This document shows, piece by piece, positions 1-11,863 of a stretch of DNA of 64,000 bases; the stretch's first letter is position 1; every line of letters starts with the position of its first letter. Made by a program: the position numbers and the translations under genes. The notes below the pieces were generated by a model that was not told the DNA's origin, did no database searches, and saw only the letters and a list, made by a program, of their open reading frames with translations. Source of the DNA: Antennarius striatus (Eukaryota > Chordata > Actinopteri > Lophiiformes > Antennariidae); contig NC_090796.1 of NCBI RefSeq assembly GCF_040054535.1, positions 12,303,501 through 12,367,500 on the forward strand, in the 5' to 3' direction.

Positions 1-2749
1 ATAAACATTACCAACTACAATCAGGAGCAGGAGCAGCACTTGGAGGATAGATCGTCTTCTGTTAGATGGTGACTGGAATGATTACGTATGTAATTTTAGT
101 AGTTGTATAGTTTATCTGCATCAGCAATCTGCACATTGATTTTTGTGTTTAGAATTTGCCCACCAGCAGCATCCTGGAGACCTTTTGACAAATTCCCTGA
201 TATACTCACAATCAATGATTGACTATGGTAGCTGGGCTTTAATGATGATGAGTAATGATTACGATCAGTGGAGGGAATTATTCAGTAAGGAAACCTTAAC
301 TAACCTGACCTTAACATTTGGGATGAGCTGGGCAAAAACCTACAAGAGTTTGTCATTTTACATCCAGCCTATCCAGTCATTGACTTGTGTCCTAGAATGA
401 GGCAGTAGCGGCAGGCTGATGTCCACATACTTTTGACCATGCTTCACTTGCGGGCTTATATTCAGTCATGATTGGTATGCAAACCGCTCAAGATCATTTC
501 TCCCAGAATGAAAGCCATTTTCTGCACTGCCTAATGCACTTAGATTTTTTTTTTTCCTGAACAATTTACAACGCAAATCTAAAAAGAAAATTGTATTCAG
601 AGACTCATTTAAGTTATGACACCACTGAGAAAATAAAGCAGTAAAAAAAAGACAGACTGGATGTCCTCTTAGATAAGTGATGCTGTGTGCCACATGCAAA
701 GCTGTTTCCTACTCTGCTTTCCAATATCTAGTCTATTTAGTAAAATCAAAGCATATTATTAGCAGAACATCTGAAATGCCTTCAGAATACTGTTTTGAGT
801 GCATCCCAACATACTTGTTAACATTAAAATGCCAATCCTAGACATGGCTTAATGCTTAACGCATTGCCTTAGCTTCGTTTGGAAGTAATAAGCAATAAAT
901 CAATGCTAACATTAGGTAATAAGCAAAAAAAATTAAACACATAGTCAAACCTGATTAATTCTGACCTGAAGTACTGAAGAAAAAGTTAAGAGATCATTAA
1001 AGCTTTTGCAATTCACCCAGAGGGGGGGCACAAAATTTTAAAGCAATCCATCAGATTCTTATGGAGGTACTTTACTTTCATCCAAATTCTGACCCGCTGA
1101 TGATTCAACATCACCGTGTAGTAATGACAACAAATTATTATAGTGAAGATTCACTACCATCAGCTGTAAATGATCATTACTGCATGATGAATAAGTATTA
1201 CATCCTTGGTTAAAAAATTTGCTTGAATTGACCCACACGGTAGTTCGAGTTCTGTTCAGTGGAGTTCTTGGTACTTCAAACGACCGTCAATTGATCACAC
1301 GACACACAATTAGCCTCTGAGCGAGGGTGAGATGCTTGAGACTGGCTGCTCTTTCACAACTTGTGCCAAGATGGCTGCTTCTGCACACATTACACCGAGG
1401 GACAAGTAGTGGTTGATCAGGGACTTTGATGGCCGGTGTGAACAGCAGTCAATGCATTACAGCATCTGAGCGAATGGATATATAAATCTCATTTGCAGCT
1501 GAATTCGATGGAGACGAACAAAGTTCCATCATGTTGGAAGCTTTCAACAGAGGATCGAGAGGAATAACTTTTATGTGACATATAAATAAAATGAATATCT
1601 GTTAGTTGTATAAATACAGGTTTTAGTTTGAAGATTGCAGCTTAGTGAAGGTCCAATCAAGAAGCTCCTCCTGTTTTCATCACCTCTGACCTGATCAAAC
1701 CCTCCAAGCAGAAGACTTCCTTTTATGACATCTTCACTATCAGCTCCATTGTTTTCCGCCACCACTGCGGAGAATACAGGAAGCATCTATTTTATTGGAG
1801 AACACTTCGATTGGTGATCAACAAAAAAAAATTCTTCAGATTTATTCCTTTTATTGGTTTCTCCTGATTGAACTGGAAATGGCAGATGGCTGAACCACAG
1901 CAAGGAGGAATTATTCAACTCTCACTGCTTCTGTTGAGATGTGACGAACTTTAAATCTTTTTAGCGGCAAACAAAAGCATTTATCATATTGAACTATCAG
2001 TTGTAGCCGTTCTCAGCTTAATCGCCTCTAAGCAGTTCCAAGTATATTCACTTGCGCGCTGTGTTTAATGTTTGTTCTCACTCTTGCTCTTCGGTTGCCG
2101 TCAGCACAGAAGGCTGTAAATCCACAAACAATTGTCACAACAAACAATTTGGAACAATTTAAGGGAATGTGTCAGTGTGCCGAAGCGAAACTGCAGTAAC
2201 ACTGATTCAAACACTGACTTACTTTTGAGTAAGGAGGGGTGCTAAACCAACACAGAATGAAAAACTGATGATGATACTGATTTAATAAAAACAAAATGCT
2301 AAATGTAAAAAGGTAAATATATGTCAAATATAACTTGTATGCAAACATAACCTGTTTCAGCAGCCTACAATCACTACAGCCTATGGGCTCCGATGCAAGC
2401 GGCACTTTCCAAATATAAAAATCCAACTTCTCAACCTCATCAAGTCGTCACAAAAGTCAGTAAGGGACTTCTAATTCATGTTCTTAAATAAAACAGTCAC
2501 TCAGTTAAATCAGTTTCATCAGTGGATAGTTGAAGGCCCTGCGCTGTCAGCCCTGAAGTTCACCATTTGGGTTAGTTATGTAGGTTTGTTAGCCAATGCT
2601 AACATGGTATATACTGCGAACAGCTGGGTGGAATGAGAATGAACTCATTGTGGGCTGTCCAGAATATTTTATCTTGTTTATGGTTATTAATAGTTAAATT
2701 GCAGGGAAGCTGACCATGAGTAGTGGAATAGTGGCGATCGCAGCAAGAA

Positions 2750-3010
2750 GGTTCTAAGGTGGGATTCTGGCCCCGGGGTCTTTCTGTGTGTTTCTTGTTT
2801 TGGTTCCCTCCGGGTGCTTTGGCTTCTTCCCACAGTTCAAAAACATAGATGAAGGTGAATCATAAATCATCCGTTGCTGTGAATGTGAGTGTGAGATGCT
2901 GGTTTTGTGTGTCTGTGTGTCGGCCCTGTGATGAAATGGTGACCGGTCCAGAGTCAGCTGGGACCGAATCCAGACCTCCCACAGCCCTCAGAGGGGATGA
3001 CAGGCCAGAT
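2750..3010 (+). repeat. L2-type LINE/SINE tail fragment
   Basis: The sequence follows the familiar fish L2-tail order: a 'ccctccgggtgctttggctt' block, then a 'cccacagttcaaaaacat' block, a TGTGAGTGTGAG stretch and a 'ccctgtgatgaaatggtgac' block. It is diverged and has no open frame of note. The same blocks occur in reverse orientation in the element at 11.48-11.86 kb. Boundaries are approximate. Confidence 0.6.
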
Positions 3011-5582
3011 CAATGGGAGCCAACCAAAGACTTTAAATGTTTAACAGCGGAATCTTCACATCCTTTCATAGCGTCTTAATTCTTTGCATCAAACTATGGA
3101 GAGTCTCTGTAAGGTGGCTTCCTACTCACAGCACAGATATTGATATTTTCTGAGTCACATTCCCTCACATAAGCTACGAGAGCTTTTGAAAAAAGCTAAG
3201 TCTCTTAATAATTAAACTAAGGTGTGGGCGGACTGCAATTCATGTTTGAGCAGCTGTTCTGGGAGCTACATGGATTCCAAATATTTTCTCAGCGCTCGCC
3301 TGAAATCTCAGTTGTAACTCAAGGAACTCTCATTTGAATGCAAAGAGAAGTTTGGGATGGGAAGAACCAACAGGCTCGTGTGGCCGCTGTGACCCAGATT
3401 TCAGGGCTGTGTGTGGTTTTGTTGGGCCTCCGTCCAACTCCGGTGACCAAAACAAAGCAACCTGATCTGATGCCATCCAACATCAGCACCATTTCTAACG
3501 TCAGCGTTTTACATTTCATGCAAAAAAAAACAACAAAAAAAAACGAAATATTAATAAGCATAAAGAAATAAAAAGTCTTTTCATGCTTTTCGTAAACTAG
3601 ATTAAGATTAAAATCATGTACCGTAGGAGTTGTTAGCCTCAGGAGGTTTTTGTCTTCGTTGTCACTGTGGAGAATCTTCCAAAATTAAATACTGGCCTTT
3701 CTCACTTTACTTGCTAAATTCAATTCAAATGTTCAATATACGTATAGTTTCCTTCCCATTATAAACATTTATAGTGTCTATTGGTATTTACTGTCTTTTG
3801 TCAATAATATGACACCATATTTCAATTCAGTCTCAGTGTTTTTGGAATATTCCAGGGATTTATGGCTAATCTTGCTCGGGTAAAGTGGAGAGGAAGACAA
3901 TCAAGAAATGGTTGATCAGATGATAATTGATCAATTACAATAAACTGCAATTAATTAATTTATGCATTCACTTTTCTGACATTCAATAATCCTGCCTGGC
4001 AAATGAACAATTAACTAAAGAGCAAAGCTGGTGGGGTTGTGTCTGAGACCATCACTCACTCTGGTAGATCTTCTGGTATCATTTCATGACTTTGATTATT
4101 CCTGCTGTCTGTTTTTTTGTTGTAAATATACACCATGTTTTAAAATTTCAGATAGGCCATAGACAATTTTCCACCTTGGTAGATGAAAGAGTTGTTTTAA
4201 TTTCCTGTGAAATAGTAATAGTTTAAAGCTCTCTTGCATGCAGTTTATTCAAAAAATCCCATCAGAATGTCTGTAGAAATACTTTCAAGTAGAAAGCTAA
4301 TGTCTAGTTTCCTTGTTCCGATGCCTGACGATTCCACCCATTTGCACACTAATCCATCAAGCAGTTTACTTCTACTTGAAAAAAAACTTGATAAAAGTTC
4401 CAGATTTCACCCCTTCATCTGTATCCGCTCTGGAAATTAACAGCTCCCAGTTATATTCCCTACCGTCACACCAAGCATCCAAAAAAAAAGAAAAAAATCA
4501 AGTCAACATCATCAATCAGTGTCAAGCAGTTTTTACATAATCCTCCTAATAGACAGACGAAGGTTCAGGTAATACATTAACATCACATCCAACCTTCACA
4601 TGCTGCCAAAAAATTTGCACGTGTGCACGCCGCCTTCACACAGCAGTCATCAACGGATGCCATTCACTTCTCTCAGTTTACCCTTCACTTCTAAACGTAC
4701 AAGAACCAGGAAAAGCAATCGAGCATCATTTAGAGAAATCAACCTCTAAATGACTTCTTGTTTTTAGCTAAATAAATGTTAATGATATCACCACTCTCAC
4801 AGATGCTTGTCAGAATTATCATGACAGAAACAAAGGGCCGATAATTTTCAAGTCAAGCACCCATTGTGTTTTAATCCCCCATTATATCTCACCATCCACA
4901 CAAAGCTGCGTGCCGCGCAGTCACTCGTGTGCTTGATTTATTCTCCTTATCCTGGAATAGCAAAATTTACCACCAAGTCACTCCAAAAATAATTTAATGC
5001 ACCAACAAGCAGACATTTTTTAGAACATAAAACCTTTCTCATCTAACACAAACAGGCCCCCCATGCACCATGACTCAGTGATTACCGCCTGCAATATTTC
5101 TCAATCACTTGAGCTAAAATCCCAAGGCGCTCATACGCACAGAGACAGAGAGAGCTTAGAGAGATGAAGAGAGACAGACAGGAGGAGAGACAGACAGAAA
5201 GGGAAACAGCAAGAGAGGGGATGTGCAGAAAGACATGCATGCCTGACCCGCATGCCAAGTAGCCATTTTTGTACCCACCCTCTTTCCCCCTCCTCTCTCC
5301 CAGTCCGCCTTGCTTCCTCTCCAGCCCAAACACACACACCAGCACATGTGCACTCACTCATACATGGAAACACACTCGTGTTTGTGCTTCCACGCGTGCA
5401 TCTTCCTGTCTTTGCAAACGTGAACACACATCACCGTGGATGCAAAGTCACACCTGGTTAATACCTGCCTGCTCGGGGGAGGATCCTCCCCTAAAAACAG
5501 AAACACTTGCGCTGAAACGAAAGGGTGCAGAAGATGAGTTGTGCACCCATCAGGTCTACCTCCAAAAAGACAGCAAGAAGAT

Positions 5583-5583
<1 letters not shown>

Positions 5584-5615
<32 letters not shown>
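5584..5615. repeat. (CA)n microsatellite
   Basis: Uninterrupted AC dinucleotides. Poly-His/Thr and poly-Cys/Val open frames crossing it are artefacts of the repeat. Confidence 0.95.
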
Positions 5616-5619
<4 letters not shown>

Positions 5620-5755
5620 CTCATACACATCAACACTCCTGTACTTTACATCACTCCATCTTCATTCACGCAGCAACAGCGGCGTCACATCAGCACCACA
5701 GAAGAGCCATATCAGCTGAGGATGCAAGCATGAGGTTAGTTACCGTCACTACTTA

Positions 5756-6230
5756 ATGAGCATGTCGGCTGCCTGGTGCATCCTCCCGCTCCACACGCCT
5801 CCCTCTTCCTCCTCCCCCCTCTCCATTTTTTTTTCACTGCGGCTCTGTCTTTCCCGCGCCCTGAGGATCCGCCAGAGTCCCCCCTCGCTGGTACCCGTAG
5901 TAGCGCCTAAAAAGCAGTCAGCATCCCTTCCTGCCCCTCCTTCTCCTCCTCCTCCTCCTCCCGTCCTCTCCCCCTCTCTCTCTCTCCCTCCGTCTGTTAG
6001 TCTCTCTCGTCCTCCGTCCCTGCTGACTTGAACGATAAAAAAGAAAATATAAAAACCCTCCCTCCTTCCTTTACTGTCTCTTCTCTTGTCGCTCTCCTGC
6101 TGCTGTTTCCTCTCACTCAGTACAATGTGTGCCTCCTTCCACAGCCCAGGCAGTGCTAGCCATATGATATCACTCAGTTGCCTTATATGGGAAACGGCGG
6201 GTTACCATGACGACAGCAGACTCCACCTGT
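5756..6230 (-). promoter_or_regulatory. GC/CT-rich, promoter- or 5'UTR-like block
   Basis: Read on the minus strand this is a GA-rich, partly CpG-containing leader-like sequence. It includes a short open frame that begins after an A-rich run and ends in TAG close to a possible splice donor (gtaact) near 5.74 kb. GA-rich leaders with CpGs are common at neuronal gene starts, so an internal promoter for a shorter srcin1 transcript is possible. A plain polypyrimidine low-complexity tract is equally possible. Confidence 0.25.
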
Positions 6231-7691
6231 TTCTCTCTCCGTCACTCTGGGTCTTGGGCCACCTTTCTCTTTTCTGGGAGATAGATGGTGTGGTTTGGGC
6301 AAAACAGATGCAGCACATGAAAAGGCAAAGAGTGGGTGGAGAGGAAAAAGAAGAAGAAAGGAGGAAGAAAAGAGATGGCAGATGTGATGGACAGAAGCTG
6401 ACAGGGAGGATGACATGTATATGATTATATATTACATAATAATCACGTTCACGTATTGAAATGAGTGTGATAGAGCATGTTTAGTGGGCATGAGAGACGG
6501 TAAACTTTCCCAGCTTTCCCCTTGCTTCCTCACACATGACACGACAGACATGAAGGATGACAGAAACAAACACGATTCCCTAAATGTGCAACTTTAAGCC
6601 TCACAGAGTAACACGGACTCCAAATGTTCTGCGTCGACCATCTGTCACGGCTATGAAGTCGGAACCCGTGCTGACTGATGCCGAAATGAAAGGGAACAGG
6701 ATTGGGTGCAGGTAAGAGATCCGACAGAGCGTCGAGGTGACATTTTCACACTACCTCACTTAAAATTCTTTTCTCCATATTCTATCAGCAACACTTTCAG
6801 ATAAAAAAAACACTCACAAATTGTCCATTACTGACCCAACAAGCTGGTCACCAAACAAACAAAAAGAAGCGACTCCCAGGACGCATCTCGCTACAGAACA
6901 CACTTGTGTGGGTTTTCTGAGAACACCGATGTGATGTTATTATATCCCAAGGAGAAAGTGTTCACATGTGGAAAAAGAAAGCACTCAGGGTGGTGCTGCA
7001 CTCCAGCCTGAATCTGTTTCTCGACTAATAATCTGGAGCTGCATTAAATTATGGTCTTTATAACAAATCCTGTATAATCAGTGATGCTTAGAACAAGAGG
7101 ACATGAGAATATTATGCTTTCCAAATACCTGAATTGAGTGAAATAAACGCCCTTTCCTGAGACATCCCCATTACTTGTTTCTTTTATTTCTCATAGACTG
7201 GACATCTTTACAAGTGAGCGGCAGCGTGATGTGAACATCTGTCTACAAAGAAGATTTTTTTGTAGTTTTGCAAAGTTTTAATCTGAATTTCAAAGCCTGT
7301 TTCATGGCTTTGAGTTCATATTCAGAGGAAAGAGATAGATGGGCAAACTTTACCACTTCAGACAAGCGTTAAAAAAACTTTTTGGCATTTGGCATTTCGC
7401 TCAGGTTGTTTTTGCATTAGATCTGTAAAAACGCTTCTATTCAGATAAACAACCATCATCCGTTCAGCAGAGCCTTTATTACTGAAACCCAGATAAGATC
7501 ACATCTTAATCACAAACACAAGGAAAGATAGAACTGAACTTGTATTATTTTATTTTCTATTATATTTGCAGCTAGGTTTCAGATGAGGTTCATGATTTAT
7601 TATCCAGTATCCTTCAGATTTGACATTTACAAGCTATTTTTAAAGTCTCATTTGATCTACTTCCATATTTTGTTTTTGTTTGTGAAGTTAC

Positions 7692-7999
7692 CTGGCGTCC
7701 AGCAGTGGGGGATCCCTGCGACATGCTACTGGGGTTATTGGAGTACTTGTTTTTCTGGAGATCCATGAGGGCATCCCGTTGGCGTTCAATGTCCGCCTTA
7801 TGGATGCTGTTCAGGGCCTCCAGGCTCTTGGCGGCGACGGAGTTATGCCGGCGGTCCAGGGAGGATGACGTGAACCCCCCATTGGTGTTGTCGGGGAACC
7901 GCCGGGCTCCGCGGCCCCCACCCGTACCCAGGGTGTGGTAATCCCGCGGGAACTCGGCATCACCAGCGGAGATCATGGGACCCTTTCTCTTTTCTCGGC
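7692..7999 (-). CDS. srcin1: srcin1 (p140Cap/SNIP) N-terminal coding exon, partial gene
   Basis: This 308-nt exon encodes part of the SRC kinase signalling inhibitor 1 scaffold, a cytoplasmic protein that binds SRC/CSK, cortactin and EB3 at synapses and adhesions. After 23 nt it reads MISAGDAEFPRDYHTLG, then a Gly-rich run, then SLDRRHNSVAAKSLEALNSI and DIERQRDALMDLQKNKY. The family's N-terminus has the same order: an M-[IL]-S-A-x-DAE[FY]PR-[ED]Y block, a Gly tract, ERRHTVIAAQSLEALS and DRKRDAFMDHLKSKYP. The acceptor is ctctgctgcag; the donor is CGCCAG|gtaact. The exon ends in phase 0 and starts with two leftover bases, so upstream coding or leader sequence must be spliced on. If no coding exon precedes it, the MISAG methionine is the start. 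The paralogue KIAA1217 (sickle tail) fits less well because it lacks the DAEYPREY block. The a or b teleost copy cannot be told. Confidence 0.82.
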
Positions 8000-8980
8000 C
8001 TGCAGCAGAGAAAGGAAGAAGGGGAAGACAGAGGGAAGAGGGATGTGAGAGGAGGGGATGACGTCACTATCGTAAGATTTATGATCATATGATGAAACAG
8101 TATCATAACTGATATTAGTTGTGTGGATTTTAAACTTCTCAGTATTTATCTATGTACTTATAGAGATCACGTTATAAGATATAAAGCACCAGAAGTTAAC
8201 TTTGAAGTTAGGCTGGTTAGCCACAATATTTAACAACGCTATGATTGGACGAACGAGTCTAAATTTAGACAAAACAATCATCACAAAAATAACTTTTAAA
8301 TAACAAACATCAAATAAATATTTTTTTCAACATGATGTTATATAATGTGAACACAGAACAATAATGTTATTTAGAACAATGATATTAATGATGATATCCA
8401 AGAGAGCTTTCATCATTAGACTTTTCAGTCACATTTTTATATATCTATATGCATGTCTGCTGGAATTTAATGTGGGTAAAAGTCAACACTGCTGAGAGTT
8501 GAATTGTAAGGCGTCAGGGCAGCAGCGAACACATCTTTAAGGATAGCTCCGATTAAAACCTGCAGCTCCTAACAGCAATTTAAAGCACAACTTTAAAAGG
8601 AGTCATGATTTATTTCAATGGCAGATTTGTCATATTTGTAGATTCCAGGATTAATCTAACAACGAACAGCAGCGTCATAAAGCTTCTGTCCTTTGTAGGT
8701 GGAGGGTAAAGTCTTCCATAAAGCCTGTTGTTGTGCCTTAAATTACACTGGAAGTAGTGATCTTTGTGCCAATATTACACACTACACACGCTGTATATTT
8801 TTAAACACACGGCAGTTAATAGGTTAGACCTTGAGGCTTGTCAAGTGAGCAGCAGTAAGTGTGAATGTGAGGACTAACAATGGGGAACATCCATGCAATG
8901 ATTTCATCCTTGAGCAACCTGCGCTGTATATTAATGTCTAAAACAAGCCCTGTTTACTCCGTTTGCTTGTTTCTCCCTAC

Positions 8981-8995
8981 GCACAAACACACACA

Positions 8996-9056
<61 letters not shown>
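8981..9056. repeat. (CA)n microsatellite
   Basis: AC dinucleotide run, imperfect at its left edge (CAAACACACACAAACACAC) and uninterrupted from about 9001 to 9050. Confidence 0.95.
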
Positions 9057-11208
9057 CCATAGTTCCTGACACATAAACACACCTCCAGCAATATCGAGCC
9101 TTTGCTTAAAAGCAGCTGTGGTATCTGCCTGTTCCAACAACCACAGTTACCCTGGGAACCCCAGGCAAAGAAGAAAAAATGTCCCCTGTTATTATGACAG
9201 AGCAACTGTCTCACATTTGTGTCACAATCAGTCAAGGAGAAGAGACATGAATAAAAATGATGTCTCCTAGTTCGAGGACACGTTTACTGCCCTCTTGTGA
9301 CCAATGGTTGATGAAGTCTTGCTGACTGAGTCAAAGTTAAATTAAACTTTTAATGGCTGCTACAACAAGATCAACATGCTGGTCTCCAAAATTAAGATCT
9401 TGAATCACTTCACAATAAGACTGGCAGATGAAGACGTTATGTAAGTGACAAAAATGTACGCATAATGTGTATTTAAGTATTTCATTCTGTAATAGATGTT
9501 TTCAACAGAAGGGCTGGGCACAAATTAAATATGATAGCAATTTTATCACTTAATCTGTGTTGCATGAACAGACAAAAAAGTAATGACTGATGTATTTCAA
9601 CTAATTATTTTTTTTAAAATTATGTTTTAAAGACATCATGTACATTTAGTTTTTAAGTTAACAGATGCAAGTGAATGCACCATTGCTCTCCGTCCCTTTA
9701 TGCAAATAACACAAAGAATTGTTCCGCACTTAAGATATAAAATGTTAAGACCTCAAACATGAGATTATTATTAGTTGTTTTAAGTCATTTATTTGTTGGT
9801 TTCATCTTATCACACTCATTTCTTAACTGAAATAACATTTTTAGAAATCTGACATTTCATTTCTTTAGTATTAGGGAGTTATTTCCTCAAATTCTGTGTT
9901 TACTGCTTGTAGCTTTTTTTCCACTGTGGAGGCTCATTGTGTTTTTACATTGGACTGTCGTCCAACATCGACTCACAAAAGACAAACTCTACTCATATTT
10001 GGTATTTGCCAAGAGCTTGTTGTGATTATTTGCAACTTGTCTATTTACTACAAGCAACAACAGCAAGGCAACAATACACAAACCTGGAAATAGAACAAAC
10101 TGGAACAACTGGTACAACCTCTCTGTTACAGGAAATGATGCATTTTAAACACGTACTATAATACTGACTGCAATAAGGCAAGCTTTGTCTCACTTCTGTA
10201 GGTTGTTTTATTACTAGACGTTACATGGCTTGTAGACTCTCTTATTATACATTATTACATAGCACATTATCGAGCTGTTCACTGAAGCAAGTACCTAAAT
10301 TTCATTCGCTAGCAGTCAAAGGAACAACAACAGGCAGCTTGAAATTCTGTAACGGGAAACATCGAGTCGTTCCCCCTTTAGGTAGAAGTTAAATTTATCT
10401 GTTACAGCCAGAATATGGTAACAACACACTGTTAAACAGCATCTGTAATTGCTGACGACATGCTTGTAGTAAAACACTACAACTGTTTACATTCTATTTA
10501 TATTTATTTGTTCAGTAAGAATTGTTAGTATGGCTCGAGAATAAGTGGAAAGAATGGCCCTAATCAAAAGTGTTTCAAAAAGCCTCACTTCTAATGTAGA
10601 AATTCTAACGTCAAATTTATTTCTGAAACTCTGCTCCTTCAGGGACTCAACCCAACAACAGAAATATTTGTATCTTGAAAGTGCCTGCAGGAAACATTTG
10701 ATTTGGTCCCAGATGCACGTCTTCCAGCAGGGGCACAGGAGCATGCCGGCGTGTTTCCATGGCAGGGAGGGAAAAGAGTGTTATAAAACAGAGGAGGGAC
10801 CGCGAGAGATGTGGGAGGGGGGAGCATTTAGACAGGAGCTTGTCACTTTAATTTGTGAGAAGCATTGAGCAAAGCCCTGCATATGGGGAGGGGAGAGGAC
10901 AGTATGTATGTGGGACAAAAGATGCTATATTTTAACCATGAGATGCTCTGCTGGTCATCTGCTGCAATACCTTCAAGGATTTACAAGGATTAGCACGCAG
11001 GTTGCTAACAACTGTGTTACAGGGAAGATGCAGAATGTCTGACAGGTATATTCACTCCATCAATCCAAAGCACTATCCTTTGGTTAGAACGTTAAATTTA
11101 TATGCATACAAATACGCACAGTCACCACTGGCAGCTGCAGTACAACCAGTGTAGCTGGTTCCTTTGTTTGTTTTCTGTTCGTATCAACGATTTCAACTGC
11201 AAACAGAA

Positions 11209-11240
11209 TTCATTCCTTCATTCATTCATTTCATTCATAT
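11209..11240. repeat. (ATTC)n tetranucleotide repeat
   Basis: Short imperfect run of ATTC units in the srcin1 intron. Confidence 0.8.
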
Positions 11241-11478
11241 TCTTAACGTTTTATCTTCTCACTGGAATTCAGGAGATTTAATTCAGGAATATAATGTTTA
11301 TGCAGTATAATCAGACTTCATGAGCAGGTTAGAGGTGGAAGAGCAGTTACTAATGTGCAAATTATCAGTCATTCAGAAAATCGTCAAAATTTTAATCGAC
11401 AAGATTTCACATAGTCTAAACTAAACTAAAACTGTTAGAGACTTTTATACTTTTGATACAGCTTTGCATTAGAACTCA

Positions 11479-11863
11479 GTCAGTCAGTCAGTCAGTCATC
11501 TTCAGATTACCAACGCTACATCCGCCGCAGCGGGTCACGGGGAGCCGGAATCTATCTCGGCGGCATAGGGCTTGAGGCGGGGGACACTCCGGGCACGACG
11601 CCAGTGCACCGCGGAGCCACACACAAAGACATACAACCATGCACACATGGGCAATTTGGAACGGCCAGTCACCCTGAAGCGCATGCTTTTGGAGGTGGGA
11701 GGAAGCCGAGAACCCGAAGAGAACCCACGCAGACACGGGGAGAGCATGCAAACTCCGCACAGAGTGGGACTCGAACCCAGGTCCACCGTGTTGTGAGGCG
11801 GCAGTGCTAAAGACTTTGGTAAAAAAAAAAAAGTGGTGGTTTTATTTTGCGCCACCGTGCCGC
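11479..11863 (-). mobile_element. tRNA-headed SINE with L2-like tail and 14-bp target duplication
   Basis: The element is flanked by an exact 14-bp repeat, TGCATTAGAACTCA, at 11465-11478 and 11864-11877. Read on the minus strand it begins GCGGCACGGTGGCGCA, continues through AGCACTGCCGCCTCACAACA and a pol III B-box-like GGGTTCGAGTCCC, then has L2-like blocks, and ends in a (TGAC)n tail at the insertion junction. This is the layout of a SINE mobilised by target-primed reverse transcription. Its A-box area is broken by about 35 bp of A/T-rich sequence (about 11813-11848). Confidence 0.85.

Larger units (their letters stand above)
1..7691 (-). other. srcin1: srcin1 intron following the N-terminal exon
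   Basis: This stretch lies downstream, in the minus-strand sense, of the srcin1 exon. No further srcin1 exon is visible: I looked on the minus strand for the following conserved blocks and found none, so the next exon is probably off the left edge. The interval holds an L2-like repeat near 2.75-3.01 kb, a CA repeat at 5.58 kb and a GC/CT-rich block at 5.76-6.23 kb. The remainder shows no gene. Confidence 0.5.

Noticed and set aside
5082..5733. Overlapping Cys/Val/Ser-rich and His/Thr-rich frames
   Set aside because: Shadows of GA/CT-rich and CA-repeat DNA.
8931..9235. Poly-Cys/Val 'cysteine-rich' peptides
   Set aside because: Translation of the (GT)n strand of the microsatellite.
11479..11863. 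A functional tRNA gene, because of the GGTTCGAGTCC B-box
   Set aside because: No cloverleaf can be closed; the motif belongs to the SINE head and the A-box is interrupted.
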